Positions 6,689 to 14,094 of a DNA stretch of 19,359 nucleotides are shown in pieces. Each line of letters opens with the position of its first letter. Position 1 is the first letter of the stretch. Under the pieces are notes generated by a model, which saw only the letters and a program-made list of their open reading frames with translations, was not told where the DNA came from and did no database searches. The DNA is from JBOGUF01 sp050696075 (GTDB taxonomy: Bacteria > Chloroflexota > Chloroflexia > Thermomicrobiales > UBA6265). The stretch is taken from positions 1 through 19,359 of the forward strand of contig JBOGUF010000086.1 in NCBI GenBank assembly GCA_050696075.1. Direction: 5' to 3'. The translations under genes were made by a program, and so were the position numbers.

Positions 6689-7046
6689 TGGTCTGCTCCT
6701 CTTTGTCCCACACGGGCCAGACCGCTACGACACATCGTACCATCTCAGTTCGCTGCCCTTGAAGCGTATAGTGACTATGCGTGTGCCCAGTCCGCTTGAA
6801 CGAGATTCCTGCCACCGGGACAATGCGCATCTCAGCGACATAGCGACCCAAGCTTGGGTACTGTCGCGCCTTTTTCCGTGCCTGATGCAACGTCCCATAT
6901 ACTGAGATGCCGCGCCATTCCTCGGCCTTTTTCGGATCGAAGAGCGGCCGACCCAATTCCTGGTGAGAGCGGAAATCGGCTTCGTTCGGTGGATTAGCCG
7001 CAACTATCCGAAAGAAGGTTCGCGCTGAGTCCTTCCGCTCCGCCAT
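6672..7046 (-). CDS. Unknown protein, first gene of an overlapping pair
   Basis: This 124-residue protein has the ordered pattern TFFRIVAANPPNEADF, then LGRP, then WRGISVYGTLHQARKKA, then LGRYVAEMRI, and finally SHYTLQG. The R, G-S-Y and helix arrangement is faintly reminiscent of small ADP-ribosyltransferase/RES-type folds, but I cannot identify the catalytic residues and do not assign a function. Only a weak GGGTGGGG precedes the ATG at 7046. Its end overlaps the start of the 86-residue gene on the same strand. The pair lies convergent to the UDG-like operon and divergent from the amidohydrolase gene. Confidence 0.55.
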   Translation of the reverse strand: MAERKDSARTFFRIVAANPPNEADFRSHQELGRPLFDPKKAEEWRGISVYGTLHQARKKARQYPSLGRYVAEMRIVPVAGISFKRTGHTHSHYTLQGQRTEMVRCVVAVWPVWDKEEQTNGRRL

Positions 7047-7112
7047 GCCCCACCCGATACTATCTTCCCCTGATCAGATCTAGGAGACAATACCATCAAA
7101 CCGTGCATACGC

Positions 7113-7120
7113 GGTGGAGG
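7113..7120 (+). promoter_or_regulatory. Ribosome binding site deciding the amidohydrolase start
   Basis: GGTGGAGG lies six bases before the ATG at 7127. It favours that start over an in-frame GTG at 7103. Confidence 0.6.
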
Positions 7121-7126
7121 ATACCC

Positions 7127-7897
7127 ATGCTGATCGACGCCGATTGTCATATTTCGCCGACGCCGCAGGGAGGAAACAGCGTCTCGATTGACCAGTTGCT
7201 GCGGCGGATGGACCGGAGCGGGGTGGAGAAGGCGCTGACGTGGTTGCAGCCGCCGTACGAGCGGGGGCAGGTGGACGCGGGAAACGCTTATGTGCATGAG
7301 GCGATGCGGGCGCATCCGGACCGGATTTTGGGGTTTGGGTGGGCCGATCCGAACCTGGGGGTGGAGCGGGCACAGGAGACGGCGCGGCGCTGTGTCGAGG
7401 AGTACGGTTTCTTCGGGGTCAAGCTGAATGGGGCGCAGAACGGGTACGTGATCGACGATCCGATCATCTCATTGCCGGTGGTCGAGGAGATCGCGCGGTT
7501 GGGGGTGATTCTGGCGCTGCACATCGGGGCGGACGCCTACGAGAACACGCACCCGACGCGGGCCGGGCACATCGCCGAGTTGTACCCCGAGTTGCCGATC
7601 CTGATGATCCACATGGGCGGCGCGGCGTTCCATGACCTGTCGCGGGCGGCGATCGAGGTGGCGCAGGCACATCCGAATATCACGATCATCGGCAGCGCGG
7701 TGCGGACCATCCCGATCCTGCGGGCGATCAAGACGCTGGGCGCGGAGCGGGTCTGCTTCGGCAGCGACACGCCCTTTGAATTGATGCACGTCGAGTTGGC
7801 GAAGTACCGGGCGCTGTTGGAGGGCGAAGTTGACGCGGAGGACCAGGCGGCGATTTTCGGGGACAACATCGCGCGCCTCTTGGGCCTCGACGCCTAA
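7127..7897 (+). CDS. Amidohydrolase family 2 metal-dependent hydrolase or decarboxylase
   Basis: This 256-residue TIM-barrel protein has the amidohydrolase-2 hallmarks: D6-C-H8 on strand 1 (IDADCHIS), K99 in GVKLNG, H132 (LALHIG), H162 (MIHMGG) and D214 (GSDTPF) on the last strand. This family includes ACMSD-like decarboxylases and lactonases; the mononuclear metal site is visible but the substrate is not. The ATG at 7127 follows a good ribosome site. Given the sugar-acid dehydratases elsewhere in the window, a lactonase or similar role in carbohydrate breakdown is possible, but this is inference only. The gene stands alone and ends at a strong hairpin shared with the convergent cupin gene. 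Confidence 0.85.
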   Translation: MLIDADCHISPTPQGGNSVSIDQLLRRMDRSGVEKALTWLQPPYERGQVDAGNAYVHEAMRAHPDRILGFGWADPNLGVERAQETARRCVEEYGFFGVKLNGAQNGYVIDDPIISLPVVEEIARLGVILALHIGADAYENTHPTRAGHIAELYPELPILMIHMGGAAFHDLSRAAIEVAQAHPNITIIGSAVRTIPILRAIKTLGAERVCFGSDTPFELMHVELAKYRALLEGEVDAEDQAAIFGDNIARLLGLDA

Positions 7898-7935
7898 TGC
7901 CTGGTGGCCGGGGCGATTCCCCGGCCACCAGGCAT
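7897..7935. terminator. Perfect 17-bp hairpin between convergent genes
   Basis: The arms 7897-7913 and 7919-7935 are exact reverse complements (ATGCCTGGTGGCCGGGG on the left) with a five-base loop, CGATT. The left arm starts on the last base of the amidohydrolase stop codon. There is no T-tract on either side, so it is probably a bidirectional stem for RNA stability or factor-assisted termination rather than a classical intrinsic terminator. Confidence 0.75.
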
Positions 7936-7947
7936 CCGGTCGTTCGG

Positions 7948-8490
7948 TCAGGATGTTGGTGTGGCCTCGGCCGACAGCGGCCCGAACTCGAAGATGAGGA
8001 CGGTCGCCCCTTCATCACCGGCCCGCGTGTCCGATTCGTTGCCGGCCGACACGATGAAGAAGTCCCCCGTGTTCGCGGTAACGTCCTCGCCAGTCTCGGG
8101 CGTGGCCTCCGGCCCAGCCGCCACGCCCCGCACCACCTGATTCGGCGGGCCCGCGAAGGTGTGGGACAACACGGCGCCGGCCTCGACGATGCCGAATTCT
8201 CCGCCGGGGTGGGGGTGGCGCGGAATCCCGGTCCCTGGCTCCAAAACCAGACGACCGACGAACAGGGCTACCGGTTCGTCCGGCAGATCGAAGGGCGCGA
8301 TCTGGGACAGGATCGACAAGGAGACGCCCGGCGGCAGATGAATCTCTTCCCCTTCCACGGGCGAGTCGCTCTCCTGCGCCCGTGCGGTCACGGCGAGGAA
8401 GGCGACGGAGAGGACGAGGGTCAGGGCAAGCGACGTGAGGATGGGCCGGCGGGCTAGGCGGTTTGTCCGGGTGCTGCTGGGGATGGTCAT
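7948..8490 (-). CDS. Secreted single-domain cupin with EATPTS tail
   Basis: This 180-residue protein has an N-terminal signal sequence (basic RLARRP, hydrophobic about residues 17-36, cleavage near ARA-QE). One cupin domain follows, with motif 1 near residues 87-105, PRHPHPGGEFG: H92, H94 and E98 are the expected metal ligands. The second cupin motif region, TGDFFIVSAGNES, has no clear His. It contains EATPE in a loop and ends SAEATPTS. AAAGGA seven bases before the ATG supports the start. It lies 42 bases downstream of the methyltransferase gene on the same strand and is probably co-transcribed with it. Exported cupins of this kind are of unknown function; the HPHPGGE motif suggests metal binding. 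Confidence 0.8.
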   Translation of the reverse strand: MTIPSSTRTNRLARRPILTSLALTLVLSVAFLAVTARAQESDSPVEGEEIHLPPGVSLSILSQIAPFDLPDEPVALFVGRLVLEPGTGIPRHPHPGGEFGIVEAGAVLSHTFAGPPNQVVRGVAAGPEATPETGEDVTANTGDFFIVSAGNESDTRAGDEGATVLIFEFGPLSAEATPTS

Positions 8491-8532
8491 CGTAGAGTCC
8501 TTTCTTGATCGATGCTGTTACCGATTCGTTCG

Positions 8533-9603
8533 TTACTTGGCCGCGATGTAGTAGTTGTTGAGGATGTCGCCGGGGACCTGCTCGACCGAGTGCAGGGTGA
8601 AGCCGGCCTCGTCCAGCATCTGCCGGGCCTTTTGCTCGCCCCACATCGTTCCTAATCCCTCGCCGCCTTGCGCCAGTGAGACGGTCATGCAATGCATGGT
8701 TGAGTAGGTGTAGAGGGTCGCCGCCAGCGGATGCTCCAGATTCTCGTGGAGGTGGCTGGAACCGGCGATGTCTTGCATGAGGAAGATGCCGCCGGGCCGG
8801 AGCGCGGCGTAGATCGCCTCCAACACGGTGGCCGGCCGCGCCAGGTCGTGGATGACGTCGAAGGCGGTGATCACGTCGAAGCGGGCGGCGCCGTCAAGCG
8901 TGGCGATGTCGTTGACCTCGAAGCGGGCATTGGCGAGCCCGAGCCGCGCCGCTTCAGCCTGCGCCGCGGCGACGCCGTCGGCCGAGAGGTCGTAGCCGGT
9001 GCAGCGGCTGTTGGGGAAGGCCCGCGCGATCAGGTTGATCGCGTGGCCGGAGCCGCAACCGACGTCGAGCACGTCGATGCCGCGTTCCAGCCGTTCGACC
9101 AATCCCGGCACGAGTGGCAGCACGAGGTCGATCAGGGTGGCGTCGTAGACGCGGCCGGTCTCCTCGGCCTGCAACTGCTGGAAGCGAGGGTAGGCCGCGT
9201 ATGGCACGCCGCCGCCGTGGCGGAACGACGCGACGACCTGCTGCTCGACGATCCCCATCAGGGCGACGTATTGGGTGAAGAACGCCAGGTTGTCGGGACC
9301 AGCCGCGCGTGTCAGCGATGCGGCGTGTTCGAGCGGCAGCGCGTAGGTGTCGGCGATCGGGTCGTAGTCGACGATGCGGCCGGTGACCATCGCGGCAAGC
9401 CACTCGCGCACGTAGCGCTCGTCGAGTCCGGCCGCCCGCGCGATCTCCGCGCTCGGGGACGGAGGCAGGTCGGCCATGGTGTCGAACAGGCCGGTCTGGT
9501 GGCCGATGCTCGCCATCATGGCGAGCGACGACCCGTTGATGACGTCGAGCATCTGTCCGACGAATGCTTCTTGTTTCGTCTGGTCAAGGACGTGGGTGGC
9601 CAT
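8533..9603 (-). CDS. SAM-dependent class I methyltransferase with N-terminal winged-helix domain
   Basis: This is a 356-residue protein. Residues about 10-95 form a helical winged-helix-like dimerisation domain (LAMMASIGHQTGLFD, GLDERYVREWLAAM). The Rossmann methyltransferase domain has motif I DVGCGSGHA at 180-188, an acidic residue at the end of strand 2 (CTGYDLS), and FDVIHDLARP. The layout resembles the Rv2258c/O-methyltransferase-like group, for which small-molecule substrates are usual but often unknown. The start is the ATG at 9603 with GAGGAG six bases upstream; an extended frame to 9651 lacks such a site. It is probably the first gene of a two-gene unit with the secreted cupin. Confidence 0.85.
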   Translation of the reverse strand: MATHVLDQTKQEAFVGQMLDVINGSSLAMMASIGHQTGLFDTMADLPPSPSAEIARAAGLDERYVREWLAAMVTGRIVDYDPIADTYALPLEHAASLTRAAGPDNLAFFTQYVALMGIVEQQVVASFRHGGGVPYAAYPRFQQLQAEETGRVYDATLIDLVLPLVPGLVERLERGIDVLDVGCGSGHAINLIARAFPNSRCTGYDLSADGVAAAQAEAARLGLANARFEVNDIATLDGAARFDVITAFDVIHDLARPATVLEAIYAALRPGGIFLMQDIAGSSHLHENLEHPLAATLYTYSTMHCMTVSLAQGGEGLGTMWGEQKARQMLDEAGFTLHSVEQVPGDILNNYYIAAK

Positions 9604-9671
9604 GGTGTTCTCCTCGTCGGGAACGATGAGCCTCATGCGCCCTTCGAGCATGAAGCCAGCTGAACGCTTCG

Positions 9672-9696
9672 GACGGTCGAGGCGCCTCGGACCGTC
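9672..9696. promoter_or_regulatory. Interrupted palindrome upstream of the methyltransferase gene
   Basis: The left arm GACGGTCGAGGC (9672-9683) and right arm GCCTCGGACCGTC (9684-9696) are reverse complements except for one extra C. It sits 69 bases upstream of the methyltransferase start and 115 bases past the end of the regulator gene. It could be an operator for the methyltransferase unit or a terminator hairpin for the regulator; the sequence alone does not decide. Confidence 0.45.
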
Positions 9697-9810
9697 TCCC
9701 AGAGTCTGCCCGTGGTGATGCGTCGGAACGATTGGGGAAAGCGCGGATTTCGCGCTGAGGGCGGTACGGAGTTTGTGGTGAGGGGAGTCGCCGCCGGTGG
9801 GAATCGGTAC

Positions 9811-12771
9811 CTACGTACCGTTCCGGGTGAGGCCGCGCTCGACGGCCCAGGCCGCGATCTGGGAGCGGGCCGAGGCGTCGAGTTTTTGGAGGATGTTGGC
9901 GACGTGGGCTTCAACGGTGCGTTCACTGACCGAGAGCGCAGCGGCGATCGCGCGGTTGGTCTGGCCGCGGGCAACGAGGCCGGCGACTTCGCGTTCGCGC
10001 GCGGTGAGTCCGTCGTAGGCCGCCTTGGCCGCTCGGCGCGCCGAGGCGGGTGTCGCGGCCGGCAGCATGGCTGTCGCCGCATCGAGGAAACCGGTGCGCA
10101 GTGTCTCCTCCGACACGGTTTGGGCCAGGGCGGCGATCAGGGCGCGGGCGGCTTCTGCCTCGACCGCTGCCTCGTCTCGACGTCCGGCAGTAAGGAACAA
10201 TCCGGCGAGAGCCGCGTGCAAACGCCAGAGCGCGGGTCGGGTACCCATCATCGTGGCCCGCGCCTGGGCAGCCTGGAGCAGCGCCATGGCCGGGTCCGGC
10301 TGCTCCAGGGCGGTCAATGCCTGGGCTTTGAGCCGGGCCAGCCGGGGGATATCGCCTTCGGCGCTCAGGTTGGCGGCCGTGGCGTACAGCCGATCGAGGA
10401 TGGCGAGCGCCCGCTCGGGGTCGTTGCGGGTCAATGCCAGCTCGGCCCGCGCGCACCACAGGAGGCGCTGACCGATGGTCCGCGCCGGCATCTCTGGATC
10501 AAACGCGGAGAGCGCGGCTTCCGCCTGCATCAACTCCCCCTGTGCGACGAGCACCGAGGCGAGGCTGCCGGTGGCAAAGACGATCCAGTTCTGGGCATGG
10601 ATCGCCTCGGCGAGCGTCAGCGCCTGCTCTACGTGCGTGTGTGCGGTCGGCAGAGCCAGGAGGTCGGCATGGAGACCGCCCAAACCGATGTGCGCCTGGA
10701 CCATCCACTGATGGTGCTCGATCTCCTCGGCGATTGCCAGGCTGCTTCGCAACAATTCCAAGGCGTCACCGAACTCGCCCGCCGCCGCGCAGCCCTCCCC
10801 CCACATGGCCAGGGCGAAAGCTTCGCCCGCCGGCCAATCAAGGTCGCGGGCCATCGTCACCGCCGGCTCGCCGGCGGGCAGGGCGTCAGCGAGTTTGGTA
10901 TAGGCGACAGCCGTGTCGTACTCGTACACCGGGCTGCTGCCGAAGGGCAGGAGCGCGGCAGCGGCCATTGCCTGCCGATCATCCTGTTCACGGAAAAGCA
11001 CGGTCGCCTGCTCCCAGGCTTGGGCAGCGCCCGCGGCGTCACTGCCCAAGCCGCGAGCCATCCCGAGCAGATCGAGCGTGGCGGCGATGCCGGGCTTGTC
11101 GCCGAGGCGCTCGAAGATGGCCAGCGCCTCCTCGTGGTGCTGCAAAGCCGGGTCCGGCTCCTCATGGTTGGCGTACCAGTTGCCCATGCGGTTCAGACTG
11201 TGCGCCAGTATCGACGGGTCGTCCATCGCGCGGGAGAGCGCCAGCCCTGCCTCAAAATAGGCATGCGCTTGGGCGTAATCACGAGCGGTCCACAGGAAGC
11301 CGAGGTCGAGTTGGGCTTGCCACTCGCCGCGGCGATCGCCGATCGCCTGTGCCTGTCCCAGGAGCGCCGCGAAATCTGTCCGGGCCGCGTCGAAGTCGCC
11401 CAGCGTTTCGTACGCCCTCGCGCGCGAGCGGAGCAGATCGGGGTCCGGTGACTGCCCCAGGCGGTCGGTGGCCGTCAACGCGCGCGTTGCTTGCTCGGCG
11501 ACGGCGCGGGGGGCGTCGAGGAATTGCGCCTGATCAGCGGCGCGGCGGGCGTAGTCAAGCGCCTTTGGCCACTCCGCGGCCTCGAAGAAATGGTGGGCCA
11601 GATCGGGCAGGCGGGACGAGGGCGCCGGTTGGGCCAGGCGCTCAATCGCGGTGGCGATCTGTGCGTGGAGCGTTTGCCGTTCGCGGGCAAGCAGGTCGGC
11701 GGCGATCGCCTCCCGCGTTAGCGCGTGGCGAAAGGCGAAACGGTCGGCCGATTCCTCAACCACGAGGTGGGCGGCGATGACCTCCTTGAGCAGCGGCAAC
11801 AGGGCCGCCTCGTCGTGGCCGGTCACGTCGCGGAGGACGGCGAGGTCAAAGCGGCGACCGGCCACCGCCGCCACGTCGAGCAGGCGACGGGCAGCGTCGC
11901 TGAGGCCGGCGCATCGCTGCTGCACCGCGTCCTGGATGCCGCGGGGAACGCGCAGCCGCGCCAGCGGCTTGCGGGTCCAGGCGCCGTGGGCATAAATGAT
12001 CTCACCGGAGGCGACCAGGGCGGCAAGGATCTCTTCGACGGCGAACGGGTTGCCGCCGCTCAGATCGTAGATCGCATCGCGAAACGCCGCCAGCGGCGAC
12101 CGCGCGAGGGCGAAGATTGCCCGCAACATTGCCGCCACGTCGTCCGGCGCCAGCGGCTCCAGCGTGATTTCCTGGGCCAGCCGGGCGCGGTCGATAGTCG
12201 CCAGCCAGTGGTTCAGGACCGAGTGGGGTTCGTCGGTACGGTAGGTGAGGAGGAGCAGGAGTGGATGGGATTGCCCCCGCCGCATCAGCAGGTGCAACCA
12301 TTCCAGGCTGACGTCGTCGCTCCAATGCACATCCTCGACGACGATCACGAGTGGTTGCCGTTCCGCCAGCCGGAGGACGACCCGGACGAGCGCCGCGAAA
12401 AGGCGGCGGCGCTCTTGCTCGGGATCGAGGGCTGGCGCCGCGTCGGAACGGGGCGCCAGGTCGGGCAGCAACGCATGGAGTGCCCCAGCCTCGGGCCCCA
12501 GATCGTCCACCGTGACGTGGGCACGGATCAGATCGAGAATCGGTGCATAGGGACAGGCGACGTCCGGCTGGAAGCAGTTGCCCTGGATGACGCGGAAGCC
12601 GCGTGCCGCCGCATCTGTCTTGGTCGCGGCCATCAGGCGCGACTTGCCGACGCCGGCCTCGCCACCGATCAGGACGGTCTGCCCCGCCCCGTCGTGCGCC
12701 GCCTCGAGCGATTGGCGCAGCGCCGCGCGCTCCGCATCGCGATCGATGAGGACGGGACAGAGGATCGGCAT
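9811..12771 (-). CDS. Large AAA-type ATPase transcriptional regulator with LuxR HTH (LAL/MalT-like)
   Basis: This is an about 986-residue regulator. Walker A is GGEAGVGKS (36-44) and Walker B is LVIVVEDVHW (141-150), in an N-terminal STAND-like ATPase. A long TPR-like helical region follows (repeats such as LGDFDAARTDFAALLG). The C-terminal LuxR HTH lies at about 920-980, with LTAREREVAGLVARG and SERTVEAHVANILQKL. Proteins of this type bind an inducer via the repeats, then ATP, and activate transcription; the ligand is unknown. I chose the ATG at 12771 because the family usually begins with PVLIGRD-like residues right after Met. In-frame ATGs at 12813 and 12852 are possible, and none of the three has a strong ribosome site. 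It is divergent from the secreted cupin-like gene, which is a candidate target. Confidence 0.87.
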   Translation of the reverse strand: MPILCPVLIDRDAERAALRQSLEAAHDGAGQTVLIGGEAGVGKSRLMAATKTDAAARGFRVIQGNCFQPDVACPYAPILDLIRAHVTVDDLGPEAGALHALLPDLAPRSDAAPALDPEQERRRLFAALVRVVLRLAERQPLVIVVEDVHWSDDVSLEWLHLLMRRGQSHPLLLLLTYRTDEPHSVLNHWLATIDRARLAQEITLEPLAPDDVAAMLRAIFALARSPLAAFRDAIYDLSGGNPFAVEEILAALVASGEIIYAHGAWTRKPLARLRVPRGIQDAVQQRCAGLSDAARRLLDVAAVAGRRFDLAVLRDVTGHDEAALLPLLKEVIAAHLVVEESADRFAFRHALTREAIAADLLARERQTLHAQIATAIERLAQPAPSSRLPDLAHHFFEAAEWPKALDYARRAADQAQFLDAPRAVAEQATRALTATDRLGQSPDPDLLRSRARAYETLGDFDAARTDFAALLGQAQAIGDRRGEWQAQLDLGFLWTARDYAQAHAYFEAGLALSRAMDDPSILAHSLNRMGNWYANHEEPDPALQHHEEALAIFERLGDKPGIAATLDLLGMARGLGSDAAGAAQAWEQATVLFREQDDRQAMAAAALLPFGSSPVYEYDTAVAYTKLADALPAGEPAVTMARDLDWPAGEAFALAMWGEGCAAAGEFGDALELLRSSLAIAEEIEHHQWMVQAHIGLGGLHADLLALPTAHTHVEQALTLAEAIHAQNWIVFATGSLASVLVAQGELMQAEAALSAFDPEMPARTIGQRLLWCARAELALTRNDPERALAILDRLYATAANLSAEGDIPRLARLKAQALTALEQPDPAMALLQAAQARATMMGTRPALWRLHAALAGLFLTAGRRDEAAVEAEAARALIAALAQTVSEETLRTGFLDAATAMLPAATPASARRAAKAAYDGLTAREREVAGLVARGQTNRAIAAALSVSERTVEAHVANILQKLDASARSQIAAWAVERGLTRNGT

Positions 12772-12906
12772 GTTCGCCGCTGCTACGGCCACGGGTCCCC
12801 AACCGTTCTTCATGCGGCGCGTGGACGCACCATTGCGATACAGTACCCGCATTGTACGAGACTGCTACGAGCGAGCGGCTTCCTGGCCCAACCGGCGACG
12901 CCGGAT

Positions 12907-12912
12907 GGAGGA
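12907..12912 (+). promoter_or_regulatory. Ribosome binding site deciding the start of the secreted cupin-like gene
   Basis: GGAGGA lies five bases before the ATG at 12918. It supports this start, where the signal peptide begins, over the in-frame ATG at 12852. Confidence 0.65.
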
Positions 12913-12917
12913 CCGTG

Positions 12918-13793
12918 ATGCACCGACGCAACACGCTGAGCGCGCTCCTCATCGGCCTGCTCCTCGGCCTCATCCCACCTTGGTTTGCCGGCGCTCAGGA
13001 GGCCACACCGGTTCCCGGGCAGATCACCGTTGAGACGGTGCTGGCGGCGGACTACGAGGCGGCGCCGGTGGCGCCGGCGTTCGTCGGGCTGGCGCGGTTC
13101 ACGCTGCCGCCGCGGGCAGCGCTGGGGGGCGGCAGCATCGACGGGCCGCGCCTGTACTTGGTCGAAACCGGAGCCGTCGCGTTCGCCGTGATCGAGGCAG
13201 CAACCGTGTTGCGGAGGAATGCGGCCGGGACACCCGCGCCGGAGCCGGTCGCCGCGGAACGCGATGTCGTGCTTCACCCAGGCGACGCCCTGATCGCCCA
13301 GCGCGTGCCGCCGTTGGAGATCCGCAACAGCGGCGAGGGGGTAGCGATCTTCCTCGATCTGGCGATCTGGCCGGGAGAGGGGGGGCCGATCAAGCCCTTT
13401 ACCTCCGAGGACGGGGTGATCTTCGAACCGCTGACGATCGGCATCGCCGCGCGGATGCCGGCCGCGCCGATCGCGGTCGCGCTGGAGCGGACGACGATCC
13501 CGCCGGAGGCGGTCGTGCCGCTGCCGGCGGCATTGGGGCCGCGGCTGATCTACGTCGAGTCGGGTCGCCTCGGACTCGGCGTCGACCAGGGCACGGTCGC
13601 CTACCAGCCGGCCGCCTTCTCCAGCCCCGGTTCGGTGGCGGGGACGACGCGGGAGCTGCTCCCCGGCCGCCGGGCGCTCCTGACCGCGGGCGGCTCGGTC
13701 ATCCTCCAGACCGGGTCGGCGACCCAACTCGAAAACCTCGGCCGGACCAAGGTCGTCTTGCTCAATCTCGTTGTGCGCCCTGCTCAGGCGTGA
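12918..13793 (+). CDS. Secreted two-domain cupin-like protein
   Basis: This 291-residue protein starts with a signal peptide (MHRRNTLSALLIGLLLGL, cleavage near FAGA-QE) followed by an EATPVPG linker. Two beta-rich halves follow, each with the cupin-like outline FTLPPRAALGGG...LYLVETGAV and TTIPPEAVVPLP...IYVESGRLGLG, then a turn with PGD or PGR. Both lack the metal-binding His pair of true cupins, so it may bind a ligand or be structural rather than enzymatic. It is divergent from the LuxR regulator. Its stop (13791-13793) lies in a heptamer repeat array. Confidence 0.68.
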   Translation: MHRRNTLSALLIGLLLGLIPPWFAGAQEATPVPGQITVETVLAADYEAAPVAPAFVGLARFTLPPRAALGGGSIDGPRLYLVETGAVAFAVIEAATVLRRNAAGTPAPEPVAAERDVVLHPGDALIAQRVPPLEIRNSGEGVAIFLDLAIWPGEGGPIKPFTSEDGVIFEPLTIGIAARMPAAPIAVALERTTIPPEAVVPLPAALGPRLIYVESGRLGLGVDQGTVAYQPAAFSSPGSVAGTTRELLPGRRALLTAGGSVILQTGSATQLENLGRTKVVLLNLVVRPAQA

Positions 13794-13805
13794 GGCGTGA
13801 GGCGT
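13785..13805. repeat. Heptamer array spanning the stop codon (three units)
   Basis: The units are CAGGCGT, GAGGCGT and GAGGCGT. The TGA stop of the secreted cupin-like gene straddles the first boundary. The units resemble those of the arrays at 15616 and 16972. Confidence 0.65.
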
Positions 13806-13832
13806 TCGTGGTACACCGGTTGACCAATGGGC

Positions 13833-13861
13833 TTGACAGGCCAGACCGGGGATTGTATACG
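13833..13861 (+). promoter_or_regulatory. Strong sigma-70-like promoter for the first solute-binding gene
   Basis: TTGACA at 13833-13838, then a 17-base spacer, then TATACG at 13856-13861. The -35 is perfect and the -10 has four matches. A leader of about 225 bases separates it from the ATG at 14095. The rest of the 301-base gap (13794-14094) contains no convincing gene. Confidence 0.6.
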
Positions 13862-13863
13862 TG

Positions 13864-13880
13864 CCTCGTTTCCCACGAGG
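13864..13880. promoter_or_regulatory. Inverted repeat at the predicted transcription start: candidate operator
   Basis: CCTCGT (13864-13869) and ACGAGG (13875-13880) are exact reverse complements with a five-base centre, placed just after the -10. A repressor bound here would block the promoter. A short RNA hairpin at the 5' end is the alternative reading. Confidence 0.4.
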
Positions 13881-14094
13881 TAGGCGCGCCCGCGGCGACC
13901 GGTTTTTATCAGCGCGTATCGTGCATCGTGACGCCGCGTTGGGGCGCCAGGATCGACCAAGTGAAAGGAGCGGATGGATCGTCACGCGGCGCCGGCCCAG
14001 ACGACGCCTGGACCGCGCTAACCGGCCAACCTCGAGGTGGAGTGCGCACCGCTCATCGACGAGCCAGCGAGCTAGCGAGCTAGGAGGAGACGTT

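Noticed and set aside
9712..11451. 579-residue open frame on the plus strand opposite the LuxR regulator
   Set aside because: Antisense of a protein with clear Walker and HTH motifs. No domain is recognisable in the opposite reading.
13861..14094. N-terminal extension of the first solute-binding protein to 13861
   Set aside because: The extension is Arg-rich noise and overlaps the promoter -10 element and leader. A strong ribosome site and a Tat signal start at 14095.
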